Below the pieces are notes generated by a model, which had not been told where the DNA came from, made no database searches, and worked only from the letters and a program-made list of their open reading frames with translations. The position numbers and the translations under genes were made by a program. From contig NZ_JBASCU010000017.1 of assembly GCF_049651805.1 (NCBI RefSeq), positions 62,001 through 126,000 of the forward strand: a stretch of DNA of 64,000 bases, given 5' to 3'. Source of the stretch: Pseudolysinimonas_A sp049651805. GTDB taxonomy: Bacteria; Actinomycetota; Actinomycetes; Actinomycetales; Microbacteriaceae. Within the stretch, counting starts at the first letter, position 1, and each line of letters begins with the position of its first letter. Shown one piece after another: positions 25,497-35,300 of the stretch.

Positions 25497-26867
25497 CTAG
25501 CGCTTGCCGAGTTCCTCCGCAACGAGGAACGCGAGCTCCAGCGACTGCATGTGGTTGAGGCGCGGGTCGCAGAGCGACTCGTACTTCGTCGCGAGGGTCG
25601 CCTCGTCGATCTGTTCCGATCCGCCGAGGCACTCGGTGACGTCGTCGCCGGTGAGCTCGACGTGGATGCCGCCGGGGAAGGTGCCGGCCACCCGGTGGGC
25701 CTCGAAGAATCCCCGCACCTCGTCGACGACGTCGTCGAAGCGCCGCGTCTTGTATCCCGTGGGCGTCGTGAGCCCATTGCCGTGCATCGGATCGGTGACC
25801 CACAGCGGGGTGGCATCCATCCCCTGGATCGCCTCGAGCAGCGGGGGCAGCGCGTCGCGCACCTTCTCTGCACCCATGCGGGTGATGAAGGTGAGTCGGC
25901 CCGGCTCGCGCTCGGGGTCCAGCTTGTCGATCAGCTTCTCCATCACGTCGGGCGTCGTGCTGGGACCGAGCTTGATGCCGATCGGGTTGCGGATGCGCGA
26001 GAAGTAGTCGACGTGGGCACCGTCGAGATCGCGGGTGCGCTCCCCGATCCACAGGAAGTGCGCGCTCGTGTTGACCGGGGTGCCGTTGCGCGAGTCGATG
26101 CGAGTCATCGGCCGCTCGTAGTCCATGAGAAGACCCTCGTGCGAGGTGTAGAACTCCACCCGGCGCAGCTCGTCGAAGTCGGCACCGGCCGCCTCCATGA
26201 ACTTGACGGCGCGATCGATCTCCTTCGCGAGGCCCTCGTAGCGCTGGTTCGCCGGGTTGGTGGCGAAGCCCTTGTTCCAGGAGTGCACCTGGCGCAGGTC
26301 GGCGAAACCGCCCTGCGTGAAGGCGCGGATGAGGTTGAGCGTCGACGCGGCCGTGTGGTACCCCCGCACGAGTCGGCGCGGATCGGCTGCCCGCGACTCG
26401 GGAGTGAAGTCGTAGCCGTTGACGATATCGCCGCGGTAGGCCGGCAGGGTCACATCGCCCCGGGTCTCGGTATCGCTCGACCGGGGTTTGGCGAACTGTC
26501 CCGCCATGCGGCCCATCTTGACGACCGGCATCGAGGCACCGTAGGTGAGCACGACTGCCATCTGCAGCAGCGTCTTCACGCGGTTGCGGATCTGGTCGGC
26601 CGTCGCGCCCGCGAAGGTCTCGGCGCAGTCGCCGCCCTGCAGCAGGAAGGACTCCCCGCGGGCCGCGCGCGCGAGCCGGTCGCGCAGGATGTCGACCTCA
26701 CCGGCGAAGACGAGCGGAGGGTAGGAGGCGATCTCGGCGGAGGCGACGGCGACGGCTTCGGCGTCGGGCCACTCGGGCTGCTGCTTGATCGGCAGAGTCC
26801 GCCAATAGTCGAGACCCTCGATCACACTCGGATCAGCCTGGACGACGGTCTCGGTCGGGTCTACCAC
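25497..26867 (-). CDS. aroG: Class II 3-deoxy-7-phosphoheptulonate (DAHP) synthase
   Basis: First step of the shikimate pathway: PEP plus erythrose 4-phosphate to DAHP. The 456 residues match the plant-like class II family (AroG of Mycobacterium). Motifs: QGGDCAETFAG with the metal Cys, KMGRMAGQFAKPRS, LLMDYERPMTR, WIGERTRDLDGAHV, KLGPSTTPD and DPMHGNG. The gene converges on pknL with adjoining stops. In Mycobacterium the same pair (pknL, aroG) is neighbouring. Feedback inhibition cannot be judged here. Confidence 0.96.
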   Translation of the reverse strand: MVDPTETVVQADPSVIEGLDYWRTLPIKQQPEWPDAEAVAVASAEIASYPPLVFAGEVDILRDRLARAARGESFLLQGGDCAETFAGATADQIRNRVKTLLQMAVVLTYGASMPVVKMGRMAGQFAKPRSSDTETRGDVTLPAYRGDIVNGYDFTPESRAADPRRLVRGYHTAASTLNLIRAFTQGGFADLRQVHSWNKGFATNPANQRYEGLAKEIDRAVKFMEAAGADFDELRRVEFYTSHEGLLMDYERPMTRIDSRNGTPVNTSAHFLWIGERTRDLDGAHVDYFSRIRNPIGIKLGPSTTPDVMEKLIDKLDPEREPGRLTFITRMGAEKVRDALPPLLEAIQGMDATPLWVTDPMHGNGLTTPTGYKTRRFDDVVDEVRGFFEAHRVAGTFPGGIHVELTGDDVTECLGGSEQIDEATLATKYESLCDPRLNHMQSLELAFLVAEELGKR

Positions 26868-26937
26868 GGAACGACTCTCTATCGGAGGGTGTCGGGCGCG
26901 AACGCGCCCAGCCGCTCAGCCTAGCCGGGTGCCGAGG

Positions 26938-27636
26938 TCACCGTCGGACGCTTGGTTTCGAGCGGTTCTTGACCGAACTCGCGTACACGTCGACGTACTC
27001 CTGGCCACTCAGTTTCGAGAGCTCGTGCATGATCTCGTCGGTGATCGACCGCAACACGAACCGGTCGCCCTCCATCCCGGCGAAGCGCGAGAAGTCCATC
27101 GGTTCCCCGACCACGACGCCGACCTTCCGCAGTTTCGGAAAGTAGGTGCCGGTCGGCAACACCTTGTCGGTGTCGATCATCGCGACCGGCAGCACCGTCG
27201 CCCCCGATTCCAGCAGCATCCGGGCGATGCCGGTGCGACCGCGGTAGAGGCGGCCATCGGGGCTGCGGGTGCCCTCCGGGTAGATCCCGAGCTGGCGACC
27301 TTCCGCCAGCACTCCCCTCCCCGCCGCGATCGCCGCCTCAGCGGCTTTCCCCCCTGAGCGATCGATCGGCACTTGGCCCATACCCGAGAAGAAGAATCGG
27401 CTGAATCGTCCCCGCACCCCGGTGCCCGTGAAGTACTCGCTCTTCGCGAGGAATACGATGTGTCGGTCCACGAGCAGCGGAAGGAATATCGAGTCGACGA
27501 ACGACAAGTGATTGCTTGCGAAGACGACCGGGCCAGACTCCGGAACGTTCTCGGCGCCGACGATCCACGGCCGGTACACGGTGTGCAGGAACGGACCCAG
27601 AAGCACGAACTTGACCAGCCAGAAGAGAAAGGGCAT
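26938..27636 (-). CDS. 1-acyl-sn-glycerol-3-phosphate acyltransferase (PlsC family)
   Basis: Membrane-associated acyltransferase of phospholipid synthesis. It has the NHX4D motif in FASNHLSFVDSIFLPLL, the GxxFIDR-equivalent GQVPIDRSGG, and the EGTR motif in GIYPEGTRSPDGRLYRGR; PVAMIDTDKVLPTG follows. A hydrophobic N-terminus (MPFLFWLVKFVLLGPFL) anchors it. Length 232 is normal. It is 12 bp after the glucokinase gene, a common actinobacterial pairing. The exact acyl acceptor is inferred from family. Confidence 0.9.
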   Translation of the reverse strand: MPFLFWLVKFVLLGPFLHTVYRPWIVGAENVPESGPVVFASNHLSFVDSIFLPLLVDRHIVFLAKSEYFTGTGVRGRFSRFFFSGMGQVPIDRSGGKAAEAAIAAGRGVLAEGRQLGIYPEGTRSPDGRLYRGRTGIARMLLESGATVLPVAMIDTDKVLPTGTYFPKLRKVGVVVGEPMDFSRFAGMEGDRFVLRSITDEIMHELSKLSGQEYVDVYASSVKNRSKPSVRR

Positions 27637-27647
27637 CGCCTGGCCGC

Positions 27648-28604
27648 CTATCCCGAGCTACCGGCATGGATGCGCGCGAGGTCGGCGGCGCCGACCACGC
27701 CGGCGTCGTTCACCAATTGCGCGACGAGGAATTGCGGCTCGGGGTGAAAGCCACGGGCCGGCAGGTGGGCGAGGAACGACTCCCGCACGGGGTCGAGCAG
27801 CCGATCGCCGGCCATCGCCACTCCCCCGCCGAAGACGAACACCTGCGGGTCGAGCACCGCGCCGATGGAGGCGCACGCCTGGCCGAGCCAGTCGCCGAGC
27901 TCCCGAAGCGCCTCGAGGGCACCGGGGTCGTCGTCGGCGATGAGTGCGGCGACGACCGTGCCGTCGAGCGCCCCGCCGTTGGCTTCGCGCGCCCGGGCGA
28001 GCGGCTGGCCGATGCCGCCGGCATCCGCGATCTCGCCCGCGAACCGCATCAGCGCCCGACCCGACCCGTACTGCTCGATGCAGCCCTTCTGGCCGCAGCC
28101 GCAGGGGTGCCCGTCTGGCACGACTCGGAGATGCCCGATCTCACCGGCAGCACCGAACCCGCCGCGCAGCAGGCGCCCTTCGGTGACGATCGCCCCGCCG
28201 ACCCCCGTGCCGATCGTCAACATGGTCATGTCGGTCGTTCCGCGCCCTGCTCCGAAGCGGTACTCGGCCCACCCCGCGGCGTTCGCGTCGTTGTCGATCG
28301 TGATGTCGATGCCCGGCAGTCGAACCGACAGCCGATCGCGGAGCGGTTCGCTGCGCCACTTGATGTTCGGCGCGTAATAGACGGTCGACTGCGCGGCGTC
28401 GATGAAGCCGGCCGCCGCAACGCCGGCGGCAACGATCCGTTCCCCATCGCCGAGTTCGCGTACCAGTTCGACGACGATATCGACGATCGCGTCCGGGTCA
28501 CCGGCCGGGGTCGGGCGACGCTCGAGACGAAGGATGTCACCGCCCTCGGTCACGAGGGCTCCGGCGACCTTGGTCCCTCCGATGTCGATCCCGATGGCGT
28601 GCAC
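27648..28604 (-). CDS. glk: ROK-family glucokinase
   Basis: Phosphorylates glucose, using ATP or polyphosphate. GTG at 28604 gives 318 residues: the phosphate loop AIGIDIGGTKVAGALV, the substrate region ITIDNDANAAGWAEYRFG, TIGTGVGGAIV, and the zinc-binding motif CGCGQKGCIEQYGSGRAL with three cysteines plus His. The family includes kinases for other sugars and repressors; the absence of an N-terminal HTH supports a kinase. It is divergent from the acyl-CoA synthetase gene. Confidence 0.9.
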   Translation of the reverse strand: MHAIGIDIGGTKVAGALVTEGGDILRLERRPTPAGDPDAIVDIVVELVRELGDGERIVAAGVAAAGFIDAAQSTVYYAPNIKWRSEPLRDRLSVRLPGIDITIDNDANAAGWAEYRFGAGRGTTDMTMLTIGTGVGGAIVTEGRLLRGGFGAAGEIGHLRVVPDGHPCGCGQKGCIEQYGSGRALMRFAGEIADAGGIGQPLARAREANGGALDGTVVAALIADDDPGALEALRELGDWLGQACASIGAVLDPQVFVFGGGVAMAGDRLLDPVRESFLAHLPARGFHPEPQFLVAQLVNDAGVVGAADLARIHAGSSG

Positions 28605-28687
28605 CCGACACAGCCTAATTCCGTGGTGGGGGCACAAATCGCACGGCTAAGCTCGGCCTGACCATCCCCGGCCCCAAAGGAGTCGCC

Positions 28688-30514
28688 GTGAAAGAGAACT
28701 TCACACCACTCGCAGTCCAGCCCGATCCCAACGCCAACATCACCGACCTGCTGGTCGCGCGTGTTGCCCAGACCCCGAACAACGCCTTGTTCGCGGTCCC
28801 CGCAGCGGACGGCAGCTGGACCGACGTGACGGCGGCGCAGTTCCATGAGCAGGTCGTCGCCCTCGCCAAGGGCTTCATCGCTGCGGGCGTGAAGCCAGGC
28901 GAGAAGATCGGCTTCATGTGCAAGGTGCGCTACGAGTGGACCCTGGTCGACTTCGCGATCGCCTATGCCGGCGCCATCGTCGTTCCCATCTACGAGACGT
29001 CCTCGCCGCCGCAGGTCCAATACATCCTCACCGACTCGGGAGCGACCGGAATCATCGTCGAGACCGCCGAGCACTTCACCCGTTTCGACGAGATCCGCGG
29101 CGACTCGCCGCAGGTCGACAAGGTGTGGCAGATGCACCTCGGCGACCTCGAGAAGCTCGCCGGCTCAGGAGGCGACGTCAGCGACGCCGATCTCGAGACG
29201 CGCCGCACCACCGCCAAGGGTAAAGACCTCGCGACCCTGATCTACACGTCGGGTTCCACGGGCACCCCGAAGGGCTGCATCCTCACCCACTCCAACTTCG
29301 TCGACCTCAGCCGTAACGCCGCGGTCGCGATGGACGAGGTGGTGAACGCGCCGGGCGCATCGACGCTCCTCTTCATCACGACCGCGCACGTATTCGCGCG
29401 CTTCATCTCGATCCTCTCGATTCACGCCGGGGTCAAGGTGGGGCATCAGCACGACACCAAGAAGCTCGTCGAGTCTCTCGGATCTTTCAAACCGACCTTC
29501 CTCCTCGCCGTGCCTCGCGTATTCGAAAAGGTCTACAACTCGGCCGAGCAGAAGGCGATCGCCGGCGGCAAGGGCAACATCTTCCACCAGGCCGTGGAGA
29601 CCGCGATCGAGCACTCCAAAGCCGTCGATGCGGGCAAGATCCCGCTCGGGCTGAAGATCAAGTTCGCCCTCTTTAATAAGCTCGTGTACGGCAAGCTCAG
29701 GGCCGTCATGGGCGGCAACGTCAAGTACGCCGTGTCAGGTGGCGCGCCGCTCGGCCCGCGGCTGGGTCACTTCTACCGCAGCCTCGACGTCAAGATCCTC
29801 GAGGGCTACGGGCTCACCGAGACGTCCGCTCCCGCAACAGTGAATCGCGCCGACAAGTTCAAGATCGGCACGGTCGGCCCCGCACTCCCCGGGAACGGCA
29901 TCAAGATCGCCGAGGATGGCGAAGTGCTCGTCACGGGCATCGCGGTGTTCGCGGGGTACTGGAACAACGAGAAGGCGACGAAGGAGACCTTCGACGGCGA
30001 GTGGTTCAAGACGGGTGACATCGGTGAACTCGACGACGACGGATACCTCAAGATCACCGGCCGCAAGAAGGAGATCATCGTCACCTCGGCGGGCAAGAAC
30101 GTCTCACCGGCTCTGCTCGAGGACCCGATTCGATCCCACCCGATCATCGGTCAAGTCGTCGTCGTCGGAGACCAGCGGCCGTTCATCTCGGCACTGGTGA
30201 CCCTCGACTCCGAGATGCTCCCGCCGTGGCTCAACACCAACGGCGAGTCGGCGTCGATGTCGCTGGAAGAGGCGGCCACCAACCCGAAGGTCATCGCCGA
30301 GGTGCAGAAGGCGGTGGATGCCGCCAACTCACGCGTTTCGCGCGCCGAGTCGATCCGCAAGTTCACGATCCTCGCGACCGAGTTCACGGAAGGGTCGGGC
30401 CACCTGACCCCGAAGATGTCGATCAAGCGCGGCCCGATCATGAATGACTTCGGCGCCCAGATCGAGGCCATGTACGAACAACCCGCCACCCAGGGCGAAA
30501 GCTTGGTGCACTGA
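28688..30514 (+). CDS. Long-chain fatty acid--CoA ligase (FadD15-like)
   Basis: AMP-forming acyl-CoA synthetase that activates fatty acids. The start GTG 28688 has AAAGGAG upstream. Motifs: P-loop LIYTSGSTGTPKGCILTH, then KYAVSGGAPLGPRLGHFY, the adenylate motif LEGYGLTETSAPATVN, WFKTGDIGELDDDGYLKITG and the catalytic Lys region GHLTPKMSIKR. The 608 residues fit long-chain synthetases of the FadD15 group. It is monocistronic, with a hairpin repeat just downstream. Confidence 0.92.
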   Translation: MKENFTPLAVQPDPNANITDLLVARVAQTPNNALFAVPAADGSWTDVTAAQFHEQVVALAKGFIAAGVKPGEKIGFMCKVRYEWTLVDFAIAYAGAIVVPIYETSSPPQVQYILTDSGATGIIVETAEHFTRFDEIRGDSPQVDKVWQMHLGDLEKLAGSGGDVSDADLETRRTTAKGKDLATLIYTSGSTGTPKGCILTHSNFVDLSRNAAVAMDEVVNAPGASTLLFITTAHVFARFISILSIHAGVKVGHQHDTKKLVESLGSFKPTFLLAVPRVFEKVYNSAEQKAIAGGKGNIFHQAVETAIEHSKAVDAGKIPLGLKIKFALFNKLVYGKLRAVMGGNVKYAVSGGAPLGPRLGHFYRSLDVKILEGYGLTETSAPATVNRADKFKIGTVGPALPGNGIKIAEDGEVLVTGIAVFAGYWNNEKATKETFDGEWFKTGDIGELDDDGYLKITGRKKEIIVTSAGKNVSPALLEDPIRSHPIIGQVVVVGDQRPFISALVTLDSEMLPPWLNTNGESASMSLEEAATNPKVIAEVQKAVDAANSRVSRAESIRKFTILATEFTEGSGHLTPKMSIKRGPIMNDFGAQIEAMYEQPATQGESLVH

Positions 30515-30524
30515 GCTAGCCTGG

Positions 30525-30577
30525 CGCGCCGCTTCTGCGGCACGCGTGCGCCCCCGAGAGCACGAGCGCGGTCGCGC
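30525..30577. repeat. Hairpin-bearing dispersed repeat, copy A
   Basis: Lies between convergent fadD and def. It contains the GCCGCTTCTGCGGC hairpin and, 30 bases on, ACGAGCGCGGTCGC. The same two blocks in the same order occur at 37630-37683. An imperfect GC-rich stem (CGCCCCCGAG near 30549 with CTCGGGGCG near 30579) overlaps its end and may help terminate transcription. Confidence 0.6.
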
Positions 30578-30606
30578 CCTCGGGGCGGGTCAGACATCGC
30601 GACGTT

Positions 30607-31110
30607 TCACGGCGCCTTGAACCAGGGAGCCTGTCGGATCGCTCGCATGGCTTCACGCTTCGTTTCGGGCTCAAGTCCCTCGACGTAGAGCCGACCCTCT
30701 AAGTGGTCGCACTCGTGCTGGAGCGCCTGGGCCATGAGACCCTCCCCCGAGACATCCACGGGGTTGCCGTCGGCGTCGACTCCGGTGACGCGAGCCCACG
30801 GGTGACGCAGCCGTGGGAAGAAGAAGCCGGGAACGGAGAGGCATCCTTCGTCGACGAGTTCGGGTTCACCCGAGACTTCGAGCACGGGGTTGAACACATA
30901 CCCGATCTCGCCGTCGATGTTGTAGCTGAACGCCCGTAAGCCGACGCCGATCTGGTTCGCAGCGACGCCGGCCCGGCCGTCGGGGGTGACCGAGTCGATC
31001 AGATCTTCGGCGAGGGCGGCGAGCTTGGGGTCGCCGGGGGCGACGGTGATGGGGTCGGTGCGTGAGCGCAGGACCGGGTCGCCGAACAGGCGGATTTGCC
31101 GCTCCGTCAC
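30607..31110 (-). CDS. def: Peptide deformylase
   Basis: Metalloenzyme removing the N-formyl group from nascent proteins. All three signature motifs are present: GVAANQIGVGLR, EGCLSVPGFFF and the metal-binding QHECDHLEG. The 167 residues are typical. Its start overlaps the stop of the upstream MinD-like ATPase gene by 4 bp, so the two are translationally coupled, an unusual pairing since def is more often next to fmt. Confidence 0.95.
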   Translation of the reverse strand: MTERQIRLFGDPVLRSRTDPITVAPGDPKLAALAEDLIDSVTPDGRAGVAANQIGVGLRAFSYNIDGEIGYVFNPVLEVSGEPELVDEGCLSVPGFFFPRLRHPWARVTGVDADGNPVDVSGEGLMAQALQHECDHLEGRLYVEGLEPETKREAMRAIRQAPWFKAP

Positions 31111-32327
31111 TCGCCCTCGCCCGGGAGTCCATCGACGACCAAGGCGGCGAGTTGCCGCGCGGAGTCCCGGGTGAACGGCCGTAGGGAGTCGTAGCGCACC
31201 ACTGAACCGGCGGCGAGCTCTGGGTCGTAGGGGATGCGCACGACGGCCCGCACGCGGGACCGGAAGTGGTCTTCGATGTCGTGGAGTTTGTCGAGGTCGG
31301 TGCCCTGCGTCGACGCGTTGAGGGCGACGACGGCGTTCGCCGCGAGGGCGCCGTAGCCGTTCGCTTCGAGCCAGGTGAGCGTTTCGGACGCGAGCCGCGC
31401 CTCGTCGATGCTGCCCCCCGAGACCACGACGACCGCGTCGGCCCGTTGCAGGGCGGCGCGCATGACCGAGTGCACGACGCCGGTGCCGCTGTCGGTGACG
31501 ACGATGCCGTAGTGCGGCGAGGCGAGGTCTGCGACGACGTTGTAGCCTCCGTCGTCGAACGCTTCGGCGAGCAGAGGGTCGGAGTCAGAGGCGGCGACAT
31601 CGAGTCCGGTGGCGTCGCGCGACAGGTGCGTCGCCAGGTCGTGGTGAGCGGCGAGTTCAGGGGCGTGCAGGACGACATCGCGCACCGTCGACCGGGTCTG
31701 CTTGGGCACTCGATCGGCGAGGGTTCCACGGTCGGGATTGGCGTCGATGGCGAGCACGTAGTCGTCGCGCACGTCGGCCAGGGCCATGCCGAGCAGCACG
31801 GTGACGGTCGTCTTGCCGACGCCGCCCTTTCGGCTGAGCACCGGGATGAACCGGGGTCGGTCGGTAAACGGACGCGCGATTCGCGCGTCGAGTTCTTTGC
31901 GTTCGCGCACGGCGGCGGAGTCGCCGAGGTTCACCAGGTGCAGTGTCGCGGCGTACACCAGCTCGGGCCAGGTGCCCTCGGGTACGGGCTTCCGGCCGGG
32001 CTTGGCGGGCTTGCGGACCTTCTGTGGCTTGCGCGCTGCCTTCGCAGGGGTCGCCGCGGCTACCACTTCTTCGGGAAGCGGCACGATCTCGGCGGGCTCG
32101 TCGGGTTGCTCGTCGGGGTCTGCGGCGATTACGGGCACGACGGATGTCGAGATGGCGATCGACATCGTGGGAACGGCCGAATCGACCGCCGGGGTCACGG
32201 CGATCGCGTCGAGTGCGACCACCGCCTCTTCCGGCGGTGCCTCGTGCACGGGCTCAGGAAGCTGCAGGTCGACCGTCAGGCTCGACGGCAACGCGGTCGC
32301 GAGATCGTCGTCAGGGTCTTTGCGCAT
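31107..32327 (-). CDS. MinD/ParA-like ATPase with long acidic N-terminus
   Basis: P-loop ATPase of the MinD/ParA/SIMIBI class. About 135 residues of acidic and then Lys/Pro-rich sequence (ending KPAKPGRKPVPEG) precede the ATPase domain, which begins IPVLSRKGGVGKTTVTVLLG (deviant Walker A) and continues with LAIDANPDRGTLAD (Walker A'), DVAASDSD and VVTDSGTGVVHSVM. The layout recalls ATPases such as mycobacterial EspI or SCO-type proteins of type VII secretion neighbourhoods, but no secretion genes are present. Target unknown. It lies 4 bp after pyc and overlaps def. Confidence 0.8.
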   Translation of the reverse strand: MRKDPDDDLATALPSSLTVDLQLPEPVHEAPPEEAVVALDAIAVTPAVDSAVPTMSIAISTSVVPVIAADPDEQPDEPAEIVPLPEEVVAAATPAKAARKPQKVRKPAKPGRKPVPEGTWPELVYAATLHLVNLGDSAAVRERKELDARIARPFTDRPRFIPVLSRKGGVGKTTVTVLLGMALADVRDDYVLAIDANPDRGTLADRVPKQTRSTVRDVVLHAPELAAHHDLATHLSRDATGLDVAASDSDPLLAEAFDDGGYNVVADLASPHYGIVVTDSGTGVVHSVMRAALQRADAVVVVSGGSIDEARLASETLTWLEANGYGALAANAVVALNASTQGTDLDKLHDIEDHFRSRVRAVVRIPYDPELAAGSVVRYDSLRPFTRDSARQLAALVVDGLPGEGE

Positions 32328-32331
32328 CCTT

Positions 32332-35300
32332 CTATTCGACCACGACCAGAAGGTCGCCCGCCTCCACTTGCTCTGTCGCGCGGATCGCGAGACGCTTTAC
32401 GGTTCCCGCGACCGGCGTCGTGATGGCGGCCTCCATCTTCATCGCCTCGATCGACGCGATGGGTTGACCGGCGGTCACGGTGTCGCCTTCGGCGACCTTG
32501 AGGGTGACGACCCCTGAGAACGGCGCCGCGACCTGGCCGGGCACGGCGGCATCCGCTTTCTCGGCCGTCTTCGTCTCGACCGTGATCGAAAGATCGCGCA
32601 CGAACACGGGGCGCAACTGCCCGTTGATGGTCGTCATCACCGTGCGCATGCCCTGCCCGTCGGCCTCGCCGATCGCCTCGAGGGTGAGCAGCAGGTCGAC
32701 GCCCGGTGCGATCGCCACCGTGTGCTCGACCCCGGGACGCAGCCCGTAGAGGTAGTCGACCGTGTCAACCACTGAGAGGTCGCCGAATTGGTCGCGCACC
32801 TGCTCGAACTGTGTCGCGGGCCCGGGGAACAGCAGGCGGTTGAGCGCCGCGCGGCGGGCCACCGACTCGCCGGCGAGCGCTTCGACATCGGCCAGCTCGA
32901 GGGGGGTCACCCCGATTTTCACGTCACGTCCGGCGAGCACCTTCGTGCGGAACGGCTCCGGCCACCCCCCGGGAAGGTCGCCGAGTTCGCCGGCCATGAA
33001 GCCGATCACCGAGTCGGGGATGTCGTACTTGTCAGGGTTCTGCTCGAAGTCCGTCGGGTCGGCGTTCGAGGCGGCGAGTTGCAGGGCGAGATCACCGACG
33101 ACCTTCGACGACGGCGTCACCTTCGGGATGCGACCGAGGATGCGGTCGGCGGCCGCATAGTAGTCCTCGATCTTCTCGAACTGGTTGCCGAGCCCGAGCG
33201 CGATGGCCTGTTGGCGCAGGTTGGAGAGCTGACCACCCGGGATCTCGTGCCGGTACACCCGACCGGTGGGCCCCGGAAGGCCCGACTCGAACGGCTTGTA
33301 GGCGCGCCGCACCGCCTCCCAGTACGGTTCGAGGTCACTGACGGCGTCGAGGGAGATGCCGGTGTCGCGCTCGGTGTGCGCGGTCGCGGCGACGAGTGCC
33401 GACAGGCTCGGCTGGCTCGTTGTGCCCGCCATCGGTGCGCTCGCGGCGTCGACGGCATCCGCCCCTGCCCGCGATGCCGCCAGCAAAGTCGCGAGTTGTC
33501 CGCCCGCGGTGTCGTGGGTGTGCACGTGCACCGGTAGGTCGAAGTTCTCGCGCAGAGCGGCGACCAGCTTCTCGGCGGCGCCCGCGCGCAAGAGCCCCGC
33601 CATGTCTTTCACGGCGAGGATGTGCGCGCCAGCTCTCACCATCTGGTCGGCGAGCTTCAGGTAGTAGTCGAGCGTGTAGAGCTTCTCTCCCGGGTCGAGC
33701 AGGTTGCCGGTGTAGCAGAGAGCGACTTCGGCGACGGCGGTACCGGTGTTCAGGACGGCGTCGATCGCGGGCGTCATCTGGTCGACGTCGTTGAGGGCGT
33801 CGAAGATGCGGAAGATGTCGACGCCGGTCGCCGTCGCTTCGCTGACGAACGCGTCGGTCACCTCCGTCGGGTACGGCGTGTACCCGACGGTGTTGCGACC
33901 GCGCAGCAGCATCTGGATCGCGACGTTGGGCAGCGCCTCCCGCATCGCGGCGAGCCGCTCCCACGGGTCTTCGCCGAGGAACCGCAGCGCGACGTCGTAG
34001 GTGGCCCCACCCCACGCCTCGATCGACAGCAGGCCCGGGGTCATGCGCGCGACATGCGGAAGCACCGCCACGAGATCCTTGGTGCGCACGCGGGTGGCGA
34101 GCAGCGACTGGTGGGCGTCGCGGAACGTCGTGTCAGTCACGGCGAGCGGCGTTTGCGTCCGCAGCGCCGCGGCGAAACCGGCGGGGCCGAGTTCGAGCAG
34201 CCGCTGCCGCGAGCCGTCGGGCGCGACAGCCTCGAGGTCGACCGCTGGCAGCTTGAGCGCCGGGTCGATCGCTCCGCCGCCATCGCCGTTGGGCTGGTTG
34301 ACGGTGACGTCGGCGAGCCAGTTGAGGATCTTCGAGCCGCGGTCGCGCGACTCGCGGCCGCGCACCAGCCACGGCCGCTCCTCGATGAAAGCCGTCGACA
34401 GGTCGCCGGCGATGAAATCGGGATCATCGAGCACCGACTGCAGGAACGGGATGTTGGTGGTGACGCCACGCAGGCGGAACTCGGCCAGGCCACGACGCGC
34501 GCGCCGCACCGCCGACGCGAAGTCGCGCCCGCGGCAGGTCATCTTCACCAGCATCGAGTCGAAGTGCGGAGACACCTGGGCGCCCGCGGCGACGGTGCCG
34601 CCATCGAGACGCACGCCCGCGCCGCCCGGCGAGCGGTAGGTGGTGATCTTGCCGGTGTCGGGGCGGAACCCGGATGCCGGGTCTTCCGTCGTGATGCGGC
34701 ACTGCAGGGCGGCACCGTGGATCTGCACTGAGGTCTGCGTCAGGCCGAGATCGGCGAGGGTTTCCCCCGCTGCGATGCGCATCTGCGACTGCACGAGGTC
34801 GACATCCGTCACCTCTTCGGTCACCGTGTGCTCCACCTGGATGCGCGGGTTCATCTCGATGAACACGTGTTGCCCGGCGCGCTCCCCCGCGGTGTCGAGC
34901 AGGAACTCGACAGTGCCGGCGTTGACGTAGCCGATGCTCTTCGCGAAGGCGACGGCATCCCGGAACATCGCCTGCCGCACGCGATCGTCGAGGTTCGGCG
35001 CCGGGGCGATCTCGATCACCTTCTGGTGGCGCCGCTGCACCGAGCAGTCGCGCTCGAACAGGTGGATGGTCTCGCCCGATGAGTCGGCGAGAATCTGCAC
35101 CTCGATGTGGCGCGGTCGCACCACGGCCTGCTCGATGAACATCGTCGGGTCGCCGAACGCGCTGTCGGCTTCGCGCATCGCCGCTTCCAGGGCGGGGCGC
35201 AACTCCTCACGCGTGTCGACGCGCCGCATCCCGCGACCGCCACCCCCGGCGACCGCCTTCGCGAAGACCGGGAACCCGATCTCGTCGGCGCCCGTCAGGA